A stretch of 64,000 bases of DNA from Brenneria bubanii (lineage in GTDB: Bacteria > Pseudomonadota > Gammaproteobacteria > Enterobacterales > Enterobacteriaceae): NCBI RefSeq assembly GCF_022378355.1, contig NZ_JAKMAJ010000003.1, positions 1-64,000 on the forward strand, in the 5' to 3' direction. Below the pieces are notes generated by a model. The model searched no databases. It saw only the letters and a list, made by a program, of their open reading frames with translations, and had not been told where the DNA came from. Position 1 is the first letter of the stretch. Every line of letters begins with the position of its first letter. The translations under genes and the position numbers were made by a program. This document shows positions 50,665-60,813 of the stretch, piece by piece.

Positions 50665-51024
50665 TTATGATTCTGTCGACGGTAACTCAAGCAAAGTGAG
50701 TAACGGCGGCAATCCGTAGTGGGCTCGAGCGCGGTCACAGGCTGCATTCAGCTGTCCATCTTCGCCGGATTGCATAAATTCACGACAGGGGGAGGGACGG
50801 TTAAGATAAATCGAACAGCTGACGCTTTCGCCGATATCACCTTCTAACGCGCTGCAGCGAGGCGTTTTGCTATTGGTTCCCTGCATACAGCGCATAAATG
50901 GCGTAACAGGTTCCGTGAGTAGGGCTGGAACGACGCCGGCGCCATCATCCGCCTCCGCCCAATAAAAAGACACCCTGAAATAAGCGCAGCAGGCGCCGCA
51001 ATGCATACAGGTGTTATCACTCAT
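50665..51024 (-). CDS. YkgJ-like CxxCGxCC zinc/iron-chelating protein
   Basis: This 119-residue cytoplasmic protein starts with [20 protein letters not shown], the cysteine cluster of the CxxCxxCC (UPF0153) family, and has further cysteines in [15 protein letters not shown] and [15 protein letters not shown]. The closest protein I recall is E. coli YkgJ. It may bind zinc or an iron-sulfur cluster; no biochemical role is established. It stands alone between yciC and ompW. Confidence 0.8.
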   Translation of the reverse strand: MSDNTCMHCGACCAYFRVSFYWAEADDGAGVVPALLTEPVTPFMRCMQGTNSKTPRCSALEGDIGESVSCSIYLNRPSPCREFMQSGEDGQLNAACDRARAHYGLPPLLTLLELPSTES

Positions 51025-51203
51025 TTTTTTATACCGCCCTCAAACGGCATCGCATTAATTCCATCATTTTTCAAGTTTTCACCCGGCTGGCTTATCCCTG
51101 AAATCTGTTGGCAACAGAAAGAATGGTGAGAATTTACCGCCGAAATAACGTCTTGGGCAGCGCATTTTTTCAGCGCAGCACATTATGCGAATTTTTGTTG
51201 TGA

Positions 51204-51217
51204 TTGATCCAAGTCAA
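51204..51217. promoter_or_regulatory. FNR box upstream of ompW
   Basis: TTGATCCAAGTCAA matches TTGAT-N4-ATCAA at 9 of 10 positions, 147 bases before the ATG. ompW in E. coli is FNR-activated, so oxygen control is likely here too. Confidence 0.75.
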
Positions 51218-51363
51218 TTCTTTGTTTTTTAGTTGGTTATCGGTATTTGATTTAGTACCGTTTTTGCAAAAAGTATTTAAAAGATGTGATCTGGCTTAAA
51301 ACAACAATAGTGGCTGGAAGGTATATTTCGCTCGCGATTTAAACCATATAAAGGAAGTGGATA

Positions 51364-51996
51364 ATGAAAAAAGCGTCTTTCTTACTTATGGCGGCTACGC
51401 TGTTGCCATCATTTGCACAGGCTCATCAGGCCGGCGATATCATCGTCCGTGCCGGAACCGCCACGGTTCGTCCGGTAGCGGGCTCAGAGAATGTACTGGG
51501 GCTGGGGTCATTTCAGGTAGATAACAATACTCAGCTGGGTTTGACGTTCAGCTATCTGGTTACGGATAACATTGGCGTAGAGTTATTGGCCGCCACGCCG
51601 TTTAACCATAAAGTCGGGCTAAACGGCGTGGGGACGATTGCCGAAGTCAGCCATTTACCGCCGTCGCTAATGGCGCAATACTACTTTGGCGATAAGGCAG
51701 ACAAACTTCGGCCATACCTGGGCGCGGGGCTGAATTACACCCTGTTCTTTGATGAAAAATTCAATGAGCGAGGCAAGAGCAAGGGCTTAAGCGACTTGAG
51801 TCTGAAAAACTCCTGGGGCGTCGCCGCGCAGGCGGGGCTGGACTACAATCTGGATGAACGCTGGTTGCTGAATATGTCGGTGTGGTGGATGGATATTGAC
51901 ACCGATGTGAAGTTTAATGCCGCAGGCCAGCAGCAGACAATCAGCACCCGTTTAGATCCTTGGGTGTTCATGTTCGGTGCCGGTTATCGTTTCTGA
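51364..51996 (+). CDS. ompW: Outer-membrane protein W
   Basis: OmpW is an eight-stranded outer-membrane barrel with a hydrophobic channel, linked to small hydrophobic molecules, stress and colicin S4 reception. The 210-residue product has a signal peptide (MKKASFLLMAATLLPSFAQA), the family start HQAGDIIVRAGTATVRP, AATPFNHKVGLNGVG and a C-terminal aromatic (MFGAGYRF). The ribosome binding site is AAGGAAG. A terminator follows. Confidence 0.96.
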   Translation: MKKASFLLMAATLLPSFAQAHQAGDIIVRAGTATVRPVAGSENVLGLGSFQVDNNTQLGLTFSYLVTDNIGVELLAATPFNHKVGLNGVGTIAEVSHLPPSLMAQYYFGDKADKLRPYLGAGLNYTLFFDEKFNERGKSKGLSDLSLKNSWGVAAQAGLDYNLDERWLLNMSVWWMDIDTDVKFNAAGQQQTISTRLDPWVFMFGAGYRF

Positions 51997-52023
51997 TATT
52001 GATCATCGATCGGCTAAATGGCG

Positions 52024-52050
52024 AACGGCGGATGTTTATCCGCCGTTTTT
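52024..52050 (+). terminator. Intrinsic terminator of ompW
   Basis: The perfect stem AACGGCGGAT / ATCCGCCGTT has a 4-nt loop and is followed by TTT. It sits between convergent ompW and trpA. Confidence 0.85.
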
Positions 52051-52071
52051 AACCTGCGACATCTCCCGTCG

Positions 52072-52878
52072 TTATCTGCGCGTCGCGGCTTTCATGTTGC
52101 TGACGAAGGTATGCAATTGAGACAGCATCTGCGCCGGGTTATGTTGATTATCTTCAATAATTCTGACGATTGCCGAACCGGAAATGGCGCCGGCGGCGCC
52201 TGCCGCCAATGATTCACGAACCTGGGCGGGGTCTGAAATACCAAATCCCTGTATTGGCGGCGCCGCGTGATATTCATTCAATTTGGCCACCAGATGGTGC
52301 AGCGGCAACTGAGCGCGTTTTTCCGTACCTGTTACCCCGGCCCGCGACAATAAATAGGTATAACCCCGACCATAGGAAGCGATTTCCCGCAGCAGGTCGT
52401 CATCGGCATTGGGCGGACAGATATAGATCGGCGCGATGTTGTGACGTTGGGCCGCCGCGCGGAAAGGCGCTGACTCTTCAACCGGCACGTCGGCAATCAG
52501 CACGGAGTCGACGCCGACCTGTTCACAGCGCTGATAAAACGCATCGATCCCATTGCTGAAAACCAGATTGGCGTACATCAGCAGGCCAATCGGGATCTGC
52601 GGATATTTCTGGCGAATCGCGGCCAGCATTTCAAAGCACTGACTAACCGTAATGCCGGCGGAGAACGCCCGCAGAGTAGCGGCCTGAATGGTTGGTCCAT
52701 CGGCCAGCGGATCTGAAAAGGGGATGCCCAGTTCCAGCGCATCGGCGCCAGCGGCCACCAGCGTATCGATGATTTTCAGCGACTGTTCCGCAGAGGGATC
52801 GCCCAGTGTCACAAAGGGGACAAACGCGCCTTCTTTATTGCCGCTCAGGCGTTTAAATAACTGTTGATAGCGCTCCAT
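52072..52878 (-). CDS. trpA: Tryptophan synthase alpha chain TrpA
   Basis: TrpA cleaves indole-3-glycerol phosphate to indole, which is channelled to TrpB. The 268-residue TIM barrel has the catalytic Glu in [10 protein letters not shown] / [16 protein letters not shown] (Glu and Asp of the active site) and the phosphate loop [10 protein letters not shown]. The length equals E. coli. It is the last gene of the operon, overlapping the trpB stop by one base (TAATG). Confidence 0.97.
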   Translation of the reverse strand: MERYQQLFKRLSGNKEGAFVPFVTLGDPSAEQSLKIIDTLVAAGADALELGIPFSDPLADGPTIQAATLRAFSAGITVSQCFEMLAAIRQKYPQIPIGLLMYANLVFSNGIDAFYQRCEQVGVDSVLIADVPVEESAPFRAAAQRHNIAPIYICPPNADDDLLREIASYGRGYTYLLSRAGVTGTEKRAQLPLHHLVAKLNEYHAAPPIQGFGISDPAQVRESLAAGAAGAISGSAIVRIIEDNQHNPAQMLSQLHTFVSNMKAATRR

Positions 52879-54068
52879 TAAATTTCTCCCCGATCTTTTA
52901 AAATATCGTGAACGGTAAATATGTCTTTATCGCCGCGGCCAGACAGGTTGACCACCAGAATTTGTTCTTTTTCCGGCTCTTGCTTAATCATTTTCAGCGC
53001 ATAGGCAAGGGCATGAGAGGATTCCAACGCAGGGATAATGCCTTCATGGCGGGAGAGTTCTTTAAATGCTTCCAGCGCTTCGTCATCGGTAATGGAAACA
53101 TAGTCGGCCCGGCCGATGCTGTTCAGATAGGCGTGCTGTGGTCCGACGGACGGGAAATCCAACCCGGCGGAAATGGAATAGGACTCTTCGATTTGTCCTT
53201 CGATGGTCTGCATCATCGGGGACTTCATACCAAAGTAGATACCGACGCGGCCATGCTTGAGCGGGGCGCCGTGTTGCCCGGTTTCAATGCCTAATCCGGC
53301 TGGCTCTACGCCAATCAGACGGACATCGGCATCATCAATAAAGTCGGCGAACATGCCAATGGAGTTGGAACCGCCGCCCACGCAGGCCAGCAGCACGTCC
53401 GGTAAGCGTCCTTCCCTTTCCAGCATCTGCGCTTTAATTTCTTCGCCGATCATGCGCTGAAATTCCCGCACGATAGTGGGGAACGGATGCGGCCCCGCCG
53501 CAGTGCCCAGCAGATAGTGGGCGGTTTCATAGCTGCCGGACCAGTCGCGCAGCGCTTCGTTACAGGCGTCCTTCAGCGTGGAGGATCCGCTGTGCACCGG
53601 TATCACTTCGGCGCCCATCAGACGCATGCGAAATACGTTGGGTGACTGACGTTCGGCGTCTTTGGCGCCCATATAAATACGGCACTTCAGTCCCAGCAGG
53701 GCGCAGGCCAGCGCGGTGGCGACGCCATGCTGCCCGGCGCCGGTCTCGGCGATGATTTCCGTTTTTCCCATGCGTTTGGCGAGCAGCGCCTGACCCAGCA
53801 CCTGGTTGGTTTTGTGCGCGCCGCCATGCAGCAAGTCTTCTCGTTTCAGGTACAGCCGGGTGCGGGTGCCGGCGGTCAGGTTTTTACACAAGGTCAGGGC
53901 GGTCGGGCGACCGGCATAGTTCTTCAGTAAATCGATAAATTCGGCCTGGAAGTCGGGATCCTGCTGCGCGCTCACAAAGGCTTCTTCCAACTGACTCAGG
54001 GCCGGGATGAGGATCTGCGGAACGTACTGGCCGCCGAATTCACCAAAGTATGGATTGAGTAATGTCAT
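52878..54068 (-). CDS. trpB: Tryptophan synthase beta chain TrpB
   Basis: TrpB is the pyridoxal-phosphate enzyme that joins indole and serine to tryptophan. The 396-residue protein has the PLP lysine in [20 protein letters not shown], the phosphate loop [12 protein letters not shown] and the Glu of the indole site in [15 protein letters not shown]. The start follows an unusually long spacer after trpCF. Overlap with trpA supports a 1:1 subunit ratio. Confidence 0.97.
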   Translation of the reverse strand: MTLLNPYFGEFGGQYVPQILIPALSQLEEAFVSAQQDPDFQAEFIDLLKNYAGRPTALTLCKNLTAGTRTRLYLKREDLLHGGAHKTNQVLGQALLAKRMGKTEIIAETGAGQHGVATALACALLGLKCRIYMGAKDAERQSPNVFRMRLMGAEVIPVHSGSSTLKDACNEALRDWSGSYETAHYLLGTAAGPHPFPTIVREFQRMIGEEIKAQMLEREGRLPDVLLACVGGGSNSIGMFADFIDDADVRLIGVEPAGLGIETGQHGAPLKHGRVGIYFGMKSPMMQTIEGQIEESYSISAGLDFPSVGPQHAYLNSIGRADYVSITDDEALEAFKELSRHEGIIPALESSHALAYALKMIKQEPEKEQILVVNLSGRGDKDIFTVHDILKDRGEI

Positions 54069-54173
54069 AATATTCCTGTCTTTTATTTACCCTCATCTTT
54101 CACGTCGCCGGTGCGTGGACGGCCTGAACGAAGGGGTATGAAAGTTGAACCATGCTTGCTATATGGATACGGA
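54069..54173. other. 105-bp spacer inside the trp operon
   Basis: Neighbouring trp genes here overlap or lie 7-13 bases apart, yet trpCF and trpB are separated by 105 bases without a reading frame of their own. On the minus strand it contains CAACTTTCATACCCC and GTGAAAGATGAGGGTA, which look like degenerate copies of one motif. I recall similar motifs in short intergenic repeats of soft-rot enterobacteria. Recall only. Confidence 0.5.
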
Positions 54174-55535
54174 TTATATCGCCCGTAGCGTCTGAAAAAC
54201 CGCGGCGATCTTATTCGGATCTTTTTTCCCCGGCTGGCTTTCCACGCCGGAATTGAAGTCCAGTCCGACACTGCCCAATTGCGCAGCCTGCGCGCAGTTG
54301 TCTGCGTTCAGTCCGCCGGCCAGCAGTACGTTGTCCAGGTTTTGCCCTTTAAGAACCGACCAGTCAAACGTCTGACCGCTGCCGCCCTGCGCGTTGTCCA
54401 GCACGTAGCGATCGACATGCCGCAAGTTTCTTTCCGGACATGCGCCGCTGATGCTCAGCGCTTTCCAAATTTGGCAGGCCGCCGGCAGCTGTGCGCGCAA
54501 TAGCGCAATGGCGTGTTGATCTTCATTGCCGTGCAGTTGTACCGCGGCCAGTTTCAGATCGCCGGCGATGCTGACGATTTGATCAACCGGCGCATCGCGA
54601 AATACGCCGACGTAAAGCAGCGGAGCGCTTTGGGTCAGCGCGCGGGCCTGTTGTTGCGAGACTCGGCGCGACGAGGACGCCACAAAAATCAAACCGCCAT
54701 ACAGGGCGCCGGCCTGATAGGCCGCCTGCGCATCTTCGGGACGGGTGAGGCCGCAAACTTTATTTTCGCCGAGGGTTACGCGGCGTACCGCCTGCGCGAG
54801 GTCGGGTTCGGACATCAGCGAGCTGCCGATCAGGAAACCGTTGGCGAACCGACTTAATTCACGAATTTGCCGATGATGATGAATACCCGACTCGCAAATT
54901 ACCGTCACGCCGTCCGGCAGCAGCGGGGCCAGTTGACGAGTGCGGTTCAGGTCGATAGACATATCGCGCAGGTTGCGGTTATTGATCCCCACCACGCGCG
55001 CTTCAAGCTTCATCGCCCGATGCAGCTCTTCCTCATTGCTGGCTTCGGTCAGCACGCCGAGCTTCAGGCTATGGGCCAGATCAGACAGTTGGCGATACTG
55101 CTGATCGTCCAGCACGGACAGCATCAGCAAAATGGCGTCGGCCTGATAATAACGCGCCAGATAGATCTGATATTCGGAGATAATAAAGTCTTTACACAAT
55201 ACCGGCTGGTGAACCGCCGCGCTGACCCGCGGCAGAAAAGCGAAATCACCCTGAAAATATTTTTCATCCGTCAGCACCGATATCGCTGAGGCGTAATCTT
55301 TATAAATTGATGCGATCATCGCCGGATCGAAATCATCGCGAATCAACCCTTTGGACGGCGATGCCTTTTTGCACTCCAGAATGAACGCCGGTTTGTTCTG
55401 GCGCAAAGCCTGATAAAAATCCCGCTGGCTGGGCACCACCTGATGCTGGAACGTCGACAGCGGTTGCTTTTTCTGGCGTGCTTCAAGCCAGATGGCTTTA
55501 TCACGCACTATTTTATTCAGAATGGTTTCCTGCAT
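54174..55535 (-). CDS. trpC: Bifunctional indole-3-glycerol phosphate synthase / phosphoribosylanthranilate isomerase TrpCF
   Basis: One 453-residue chain carries two successive TIM barrels. The first (about 1-255) is indole-3-glycerol phosphate synthase with FILECKKASPSKGLIRDDF and the VCESGIHHH phosphate region. The second (about 256-453) is phosphoribosylanthranilate isomerase with KVCGLTRPEDAQAA (catalytic Cys), AAVQLHGNED and LDFNSGVESQPGKKD. This fusion is typical of enterics. It starts seven bases after trpD. Confidence 0.97.
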   Translation of the reverse strand: MQETILNKIVRDKAIWLEARQKKQPLSTFQHQVVPSQRDFYQALRQNKPAFILECKKASPSKGLIRDDFDPAMIASIYKDYASAISVLTDEKYFQGDFAFLPRVSAAVHQPVLCKDFIISEYQIYLARYYQADAILLMLSVLDDQQYRQLSDLAHSLKLGVLTEASNEEELHRAMKLEARVVGINNRNLRDMSIDLNRTRQLAPLLPDGVTVICESGIHHHRQIRELSRFANGFLIGSSLMSEPDLAQAVRRVTLGENKVCGLTRPEDAQAAYQAGALYGGLIFVASSSRRVSQQQARALTQSAPLLYVGVFRDAPVDQIVSIAGDLKLAAVQLHGNEDQHAIALLRAQLPAACQIWKALSISGACPERNLRHVDRYVLDNAQGGSGQTFDWSVLKGQNLDNVLLAGGLNADNCAQAAQLGSVGLDFNSGVESQPGKKDPNKIAAVFQTLRAI

Positions 55536-55542
55536 GACTTCT

Positions 55543-56559
55543 TTATCCTCTTGCGGCCAGATCGGTTACGCGCTGGTAAGCCTGTCCGCTGTGAATCGCG
55601 TCTAATGCCTGTTGCGCATTTTGACGCAAATCTTCCTGCCCGAATAGCTTCAGCAATAATGCCACGTTGGCGGCGACCGCCGCTTCATGCGCCGCCTGAC
55701 CTTTACCCTGTAACAGCGCCGCCAGAATGTCACGGTTTTCTTCCGGAGATCCGCCCTGTAACGATGAGAGCGGGAAGCTGTCCAGTCCGAAGTCTTTGTG
55801 CGTCAGTTCGTAGGTTGCAATGTCGCCGTTGTTCAACTCGGCCACCTGCGTCGGCGCATGGATCGCAACTTCATCCATGCCGCCGCCGTGAACCACGGCG
55901 GCGCGTTGATATCCCAGCACCTTCAGGGTCTCGGCGATTGGGCGAACCAGTTCCGGACGATAAACGCCAATCAGCGCCAGCGGCGGGCGCGCCGGGTTAA
56001 CCAGCGGCCCCAGTACGTTAAACAGGGTTCGGGTTTTCAACTGCTGGCGCACCGGCACCGCATGGCGGAAGCCAGGATGATACTGCGGCGCAAACAAAAA
56101 GCACACGCCCAAGTCGTCCAGCGCCTGACGCGCCTGCTCGGCGGGCATATCCAGGCGAATACCGAAAGCGGCCAGCAGATCGGACGATCCCGAACGGCTG
56201 GAGACGCTGCGATTGCCATGTTTGGCGATCTTCAAGCCGCAACTGGCGGCGACGAATGCGCTGGCGGTCGAAATGTTGATGCTGTTGGTACCGTCGCCGC
56301 CGGTGCCGACAATATCGGCAAAGGGATAATCAGGCCGGGGAAATGGCTGCGCGTCGGCCAGCAGGGCGGTTGCGGCGCCGGCGATTTCTTCCGGCTGCTC
56401 GCCACGAATTTTCATACTGATCAGGGCGGCGGCCAGTTGGCTGGCCTCAAGCTCGCCGCGTACGATGGCGCCAAACAGCGCCTGGCTTTCCTGACGGCTG
56501 ATAGCTTCAGCTTGATATAGCTTTTCAAGTATTTCTGCGATGGAAAAAGTCTCTTGCAT
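55543..56559 (-). CDS. trpD: Anthranilate phosphoribosyltransferase TrpD
   Basis: TrpD transfers phosphoribose from PRPP to anthranilate. The 338-residue protein is the stand-alone form, not fused to TrpG as in E. coli. The PRPP-binding glycine loop is [18 protein letters not shown], followed by [17 protein letters not shown] and the [12 protein letters not shown] block. I use ATG 56559 ([13 protein letters not shown]) behind AAGGA; the open frame reaches 56604 but that overlaps trpG. Confidence 0.97.
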   Translation of the reverse strand: MQETFSIAEILEKLYQAEAISRQESQALFGAIVRGELEASQLAAALISMKIRGEQPEEIAGAATALLADAQPFPRPDYPFADIVGTGGDGTNSINISTASAFVAASCGLKIAKHGNRSVSSRSGSSDLLAAFGIRLDMPAEQARQALDDLGVCFLFAPQYHPGFRHAVPVRQQLKTRTLFNVLGPLVNPARPPLALIGVYRPELVRPIAETLKVLGYQRAAVVHGGGMDEVAIHAPTQVAELNNGDIATYELTHKDFGLDSFPLSSLQGGSPEENRDILAALLQGKGQAAHEAAVAANVALLLKLFGQEDLRQNAQQALDAIHSGQAYQRVTDLAARG

Positions 56560-56572
56560 GATGGTGTCCTTA

Positions 56573-57151
56573 TTAAGCCAAAGCCCAGTCCAGCGTCTGT
56601 TCAAGCAGCCGTGCGCCGTGGGTGGTTAAAATTGATTCAGGATGAAACTGGAATCCGCAAACCCGGTCGGCATCGTGGCGTACCGCCATGACCATCTTGT
56701 TAAAATGGGCGTTGACGGTCAGCGTGGCCGGAATATCGCTGCCGACCAGCGAATGATAGCGCGCCACCGGCAGCGGATGAGGCAAGCCATTGAACATCGC
56801 CTCGCCGTCATGGTCAATATTGGAGGCTTTACCGTGCAGGATCTCGCCGGCGCGGCCTACATGGCCGCCGTAGGCTTCCACAATCGCCTGATGTCCCAGA
56901 CAGATGCCGATAATCGGCATCTGGCCGCGCAAACGCTGCAGCAGCTCAGGCATGCAGCCCGCATCGGCCGGCGTTCCCGGCCCGGGAGATAACATCAATA
57001 CCGGTCGTTCCATGTTCTTCAGGCAATCGATGATGGCATCGGCCGGCAGATGGTTTCGATAAATGACCACCCGGTGCCCGCTGGCGCGTAGCTGATCCAC
57101 CAGGTTGTAGGTGAATGAATCGATATTATCGAGCAGTAATATATCCGCCAT
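56573..57151 (-). CDS. trpG: Anthranilate synthase glutamine amidotransferase TrpG
   Basis: TrpG supplies ammonia from glutamine to TrpE. The 192-residue class I amidotransferase has the nucleophile Cys84 in GICLGHQAI and the His170/Glu172 pair in FHPES, with the oxyanion strand LSPGPGTP. Separate trpG genes are the arrangement in Serratia, Yersinia and soft-rot genera. The start codon overlaps the trpE stop by one base, so synthesis with TrpE is coupled. Confidence 0.97.
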   Translation of the reverse strand: MADILLLDNIDSFTYNLVDQLRASGHRVVIYRNHLPADAIIDCLKNMERPVLMLSPGPGTPADAGCMPELLQRLRGQMPIIGICLGHQAIVEAYGGHVGRAGEILHGKASNIDHDGEAMFNGLPHPLPVARYHSLVGSDIPATLTVNAHFNKMVMAVRHDADRVCGFQFHPESILTTHGARLLEQTLDWALA

Positions 57152-58713
57152 TAGAACAACTCCTTCGCATTATGCGCACTGGCAATGGCCCGCAAAACGG
57201 CCCGCGCTTTATTTCTTGTTTCATCGGCTTCCGCCTGTGGAATGGAGTCCAGGACCACCCCCGCGCCGGCTTGTACCGTGGCGACGCCGTCTTCGACATA
57301 GGCGGAGCGGATTACAATGCAGGTATCCAGATCGCCATGGGCGGTGAAGTAGCCAACCGCGCCGCCATAGCTGCCGCGCCGGGTCTTTTCACTGGCGGCG
57401 ATGAGCTGCGTGGCGCGGACTTTCGGCGCGCCGCTTAGCGTTCCCATATTCATGCAGGCGCGGTAGGCATGCAGCGCATCCAGGTCTTCACGCAGCGTTC
57501 CGACTACGCGGGAGACCAGATGCATAACGAAAGAGTAGCGATCCACCTGGGTTAAATCGGCCACATAGCGGCTGCCGGGCTGACAGATGCGCGCCAAATC
57601 GTTACGCGCCAGATCGACCAGCATCAGGTGTTCGGCCATCTCTTTATGGTCGGTACGCATTTCCAGCTCAATACGACTGTCGAGATCGCGATCCAGAGAG
57701 CCGTCGGCGCGGCGTCCGCGCGGACGCGTGCCGGCGATGGGGTAAATTTCAATCTGACGGCTGTCGGCGTCATATTTCAATGAGCTTTCCGGCGATGCGC
57801 CAAACAGCGAGAAGTCCTGATCCTGCATGAAAAACATGTAAGGGCTGGGATTGTTGTCTTTCAGAACCTGATAGGCGGACAGCGGCGATGGACAGGGAAG
57901 CGAAAAACGACGTGACGGCACGACCTGGAAAATCTCACCGGCGCGAATCGCCTGCTGCATCTGAGTCACAACCTCGCCATAGGCGGCGTCACTCTGGTTG
58001 CAACTGAGCGTCATGCTGTCAATCGTCTGCTGCGGCAGCGCCGGCGCCGGTTGCTTCAATTGCTGCTGTAGCTGCGACAGGCGCTGCTGCAGACGGCGTC
58101 GCTCGGCGTGGTCCGGCGTAAATAGACTTGCCTGCAGTCTGGTGGTTTGCTGTTGATGATCCAGCGCCAGCAGCGTTTCAGCCAGATAAAAGCAAAAGTC
58201 CGGGCAACGTTGCTGCTGGCTCAGTTCCGGCAATGTTTCAAAACTGGCGACCAGATCATAAGCGAACAGCCCGCCCAAAAACATGGCTTCACGCTCATCG
58301 GCAGGGCTGTCGACCAGTTTCAGAATACAGCGCAGGGCATCGAAAACGGATAATGAACGTAAACGGGAGTCTTCATCCTGCATACTGTCTGCCGAAGGAA
58401 AGGTCAACTCACGGCTGTTGGGATGCGCTTCATTGATGACTTCTGACGGCAGCGCTTTATCCAGCAGCGGCAGCAAACTCGCGCCGTTGGCGGTCAGCGC
58501 CTGAATGGAAACCTGCTGACCGAAAGCGGTGATGCGTAAGGCGCTATCAACAATCAACCAGCTTTTCAGGTTTTGTTTACTTTCGATGGCGGCCGATTCC
58601 AGCAACAGCGTGGCGGGTCTGGCGCCGCAAAGCTGATGGAAAATGGCGCTGGGATCGTTGCGGTAGATGGCCTCGGTATGCAGAAGCTCCAGTTTGGGTT
58701 GTGTTGTTTGCAT
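57151..58713 (-). CDS. trpE: Anthranilate synthase component I TrpE
   Basis: TrpE converts chorismate to anthranilate and is the feedback-regulated entry enzyme. The 520-residue product has the tryptophan-binding [10 protein letters not shown] element near residue 40 and the catalytic block [26 protein letters not shown] and [20 protein letters not shown] 58713 ([11 protein letters not shown]) matches the E. coli start; an adjacent ATG at 58716 is equally possible, and frames further upstream run into the attenuator. Confidence 0.97.
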   Translation of the reverse strand: MQTTQPKLELLHTEAIYRNDPSAIFHQLCGARPATLLLESAAIESKQNLKSWLIVDSALRITAFGQQVSIQALTANGASLLPLLDKALPSEVINEAHPNSRELTFPSADSMQDEDSRLRSLSVFDALRCILKLVDSPADEREAMFLGGLFAYDLVASFETLPELSQQQRCPDFCFYLAETLLALDHQQQTTRLQASLFTPDHAERRRLQQRLSQLQQQLKQPAPALPQQTIDSMTLSCNQSDAAYGEVVTQMQQAIRAGEIFQVVPSRRFSLPCPSPLSAYQVLKDNNPSPYMFFMQDQDFSLFGASPESSLKYDADSRQIEIYPIAGTRPRGRRADGSLDRDLDSRIELEMRTDHKEMAEHLMLVDLARNDLARICQPGSRYVADLTQVDRYSFVMHLVSRVVGTLREDLDALHAYRACMNMGTLSGAPKVRATQLIAASEKTRRGSYGGAVGYFTAHGDLDTCIVIRSAYVEDGVATVQAGAGVVLDSIPQAEADETRNKARAVLRAIASAHNAKELF

Positions 58714-58744
58714 CATTGCTACCTGTTTTATTTTGCCCATATAT

Positions 58745-58769
58745 AAAAAAGCCCGCTTAATAAGCGGGC
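58745..58769 (-). terminator. trp attenuator
   Basis: On the minus strand GCCCGCTTATTAAGCGGGC is followed by six T, between the leader peptide and trpE. An upstream GCGGG can pair with the CCCGC of the terminator, as the 2:3 antiterminator of classical trp attenuation. Confidence 0.92.
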
Positions 58770-58807
58770 CTGGGAATATCTGCATGTATGACAATAGCTA
58801 TGCGTGA

Positions 58808-58864
58808 TTACTCCACCCGCGCAGGGGAAGAGCGCCACCAACCTGATTTCATCGTGTTTTGCAT
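58808..58864 (-). CDS. trpL: trp operon leader peptide TrpL
   Basis: The leader frame encodes MQNTMKSGWWRSSPARVE, with the tandem Trp codons at positions 9-10 that sense charged tRNA-Trp. The peptide is 18 residues against 14 in E. coli; an in-frame ATG two codons upstream (58870) or the internal Met5 could also be the start, since no ribosome binding site is decisive. The Trp-Trp-Arg-Ser core and its distance to the attenuator fit the family. Confidence 0.85.
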   Translation of the reverse strand: MQNTMKSGWWRSSPARVE

Positions 58865-58904
58865 TGCCATTATCCACATCTCACTGTTTGTGTGCTGAGC
58901 TTGC

Positions 58905-58938
58905 GTACTAGTAAACTAGTTCGCACTTCGAAAGTCAA
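58905..58938 (-). promoter_or_regulatory. trp promoter with TrpR operator
   Basis: On the minus strand TTGACT and TTTACT lie 17 bases apart, and the -10 lies inside the palindrome GAACTAGTTTACTAGTAC (58905-58922). This is the TrpR operator with one difference from the E. coli sequence as I recall it. Repression by tryptophan-bound TrpR is expected. Confidence 0.93.
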
Positions 58939-59077
58939 TAACAGGAATAATATTATTTTATCGCTGCGTTCAAAACCGATGAACGGCGTGTCGTCAGCCT
59001 AATTATTACTATTAACGGCGCGTTGATGGCATCATAGTGCTTTCGTTTCAACAATTCTGCCAGTGATGGGAATATTT

Positions 59078-59950
59078 GTGTCGCAACAACCTCAACCGTT
59101 ATCGTCTTTCCCGCTTTATGATCTGCACAGTCATACCACGGCATCCGACGGCGTATTGGCGCCGGCTGAACTGGTCAACCGGGCGGTTGCGATGCGCGTC
59201 AGCGTATTGGCGATTACCGATCATGATACCACCGGCGGCCTGGCGCAAGCGCAGCATACGATTGAACAACAGGCGCTGCCGTTGCGGTTGATTCGCGGCG
59301 TAGAGATTTCAACACAGTGGGAAAACCATGAAATTCATATTGTTGGGCTGGGTATGGATATTCACCATCCGGCCTTGCGCGACCTGTTGCTGAGTCAGGC
59401 GACATCGCGACAGAAAAGAGCGGAACAGATCGCCTTACGGCTGGAGAAGGCGCGTATCCCGGATGCGCTGGAAGGGGCAGGCCGGTTGGCGGTCGGCGGC
59501 CAGATTACCCGCGCACATTTCGCCCGCTTTCTGGTGGAGCAGGGCGCCGCCGCCAACATCAACCAAGTGTTTAAGAAATACCTGGCTAAAGGGAAAACCG
59601 GATACGTCCCGCCGCAGTGGTGTACAATAAGGCAAGCGATTGATGCCATTCATCAATCTGGCGGCGTGTCGGTGCTGGCGCATCCGGGGCGTTATGATTT
59701 AACCGCTAAATGGCTGAAGCGTTTGTTGGCCGGATTTGCGGATAACGGCGGTGTCGCCATGGAAGTGGCGCAGTGTCAGCAGGCGCCGGATGAGCGCACG
59801 CAACTTGCCCGTTACGCCCGTGAGTTCGGTTTGCTGGCATCGCAGGGCTCGGATTTTCACCAGCCCTGCGCCTGGATTGAACTGGGACGTAAACTGTGGC
59901 TGCCGGCTGACGTGGAGCCGGTATGGCGACATACGGCGCTGACGGAATAA
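59078..59950 (+). CDS. rnm: PHP-family 5'-3' exoribonuclease Rnm (YciV, RNase AM)
   Basis: YciV, now called Rnm or RNase AM, is a PHP-domain phosphoesterase that trims the 5' ends of rRNAs and degrades short RNAs in E. coli. The metal-binding motifs are present: DLHSHTTASDG, ITDHDTTGG, GVEIST with ENHEIHIVGLG, VLAHPGRYD and GSDFHQP. I chose GTG 59078 (VSQQPQPLSSFPLYD, read with Met) behind GGGA; starts at 59063 and 59066 are possible. It is divergent from the trp operon. Confidence 0.9.
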   Translation: MSQQPQPLSSFPLYDLHSHTTASDGVLAPAELVNRAVAMRVSVLAITDHDTTGGLAQAQHTIEQQALPLRLIRGVEISTQWENHEIHIVGLGMDIHHPALRDLLLSQATSRQKRAEQIALRLEKARIPDALEGAGRLAVGGQITRAHFARFLVEQGAAANINQVFKKYLAKGKTGYVPPQWCTIRQAIDAIHQSGGVSVLAHPGRYDLTAKWLKRLLAGFADNGGVAMEVAQCQQAPDERTQLARYAREFGLLASQGSDFHQPCAWIELGRKLWLPADVEPVWRHTALTE

Positions 59951-60064
59951 CCCATTGGCCGCCGCCGGCTTACTCATTCCTGCCGCCAGCGAGAGTAACC
60001 CTATTTTTGATTACGCGGGAGACGCCGCGATTTTTCCCGTATTGCAGAAGCACGAGGTAGTGTC

Positions 60065-60685
60065 ATGAGTCAGTTTTTCTACATTCACCCGCAGAATCCT
60101 CAGCCGAGATTGATTAATCAGGCTGTGGATTTTCTGCACAAAGGCGGCGTGATTGTTTATCCCACCGATTCCGGCTATGCGCTGGGATGCATGCTGGGGG
60201 ATAAAAATGCAATGGAGCGTATCTGTCGCATCCGCGATCTGGACAGCAACCACAATTTTACCCTGATGTGCCGCGATCTCTCGGAGCTGTCGACCTATGC
60301 CTACGTCGACAATACCGCGTTTCGCCTGATAAAAAACAATACGCCGGGCAACTACACGTTTATCCTGAAAGCGACCAAGGAAGTGCCGCGTCGCTTGATG
60401 AATGAAAAACGCAAAACCATAGGTTTGCGGGTTCCTTCCAATCCCATCGCGCTGGATCTTCTGGCCGCATTGGACGAACCGATGATGTCGACCACCTTGA
60501 TGCTTCCCGGCAATGATTTCGCCGAGTCCGATCCGGAAGAAATTCAGGAAAGGCTAGGCAAACTCGTTGACCTGGTGATTCACGGCGGTTTTCTTGGTCA
60601 ACAGCCCACCACCGTTATTGATTTAACCGAGTCCTCGCCGCGAATTATTCGTGAAGGAACCGGAGATATTACGCCGTTTCTTTAA
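60065..60685 (+). CDS. yciO: Sua5/YciO/YrdC family protein YciO
   Basis: YciO belongs to the YrdC/Sua5 family that makes threonylcarbamoyl-AMP for tRNA t6A, but YciO itself is not the main enzyme and its role is unclear. The 206-residue product has the YrdC fold signatures GGVIVYPTDSGYALGCMLGD, KNNTPGNYTFILKAT and TIGLRVPSNPIA. It lies 114 bases after rnm, as in E. coli. Confidence 0.94.
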   Translation: MSQFFYIHPQNPQPRLINQAVDFLHKGGVIVYPTDSGYALGCMLGDKNAMERICRIRDLDSNHNFTLMCRDLSELSTYAYVDNTAFRLIKNNTPGNYTFILKATKEVPRRLMNEKRKTIGLRVPSNPIALDLLAALDEPMMSTTLMLPGNDFAESDPEEIQERLGKLVDLVIHGGFLGQQPTTVIDLTESSPRIIREGTGDITPFL

Positions 60686-60813
60686 GCGTTATGCGCGTTG
60701 CGTGGATTATCCGCTAACGCGTTTATCTTGATTGAAAATCAGAAGGCTGACGCCATGGGTAACTGGCGTGTTAATTGCATCTATGCGCCAGCGATGTTTC
60801 GGGAGTGAGAGCG

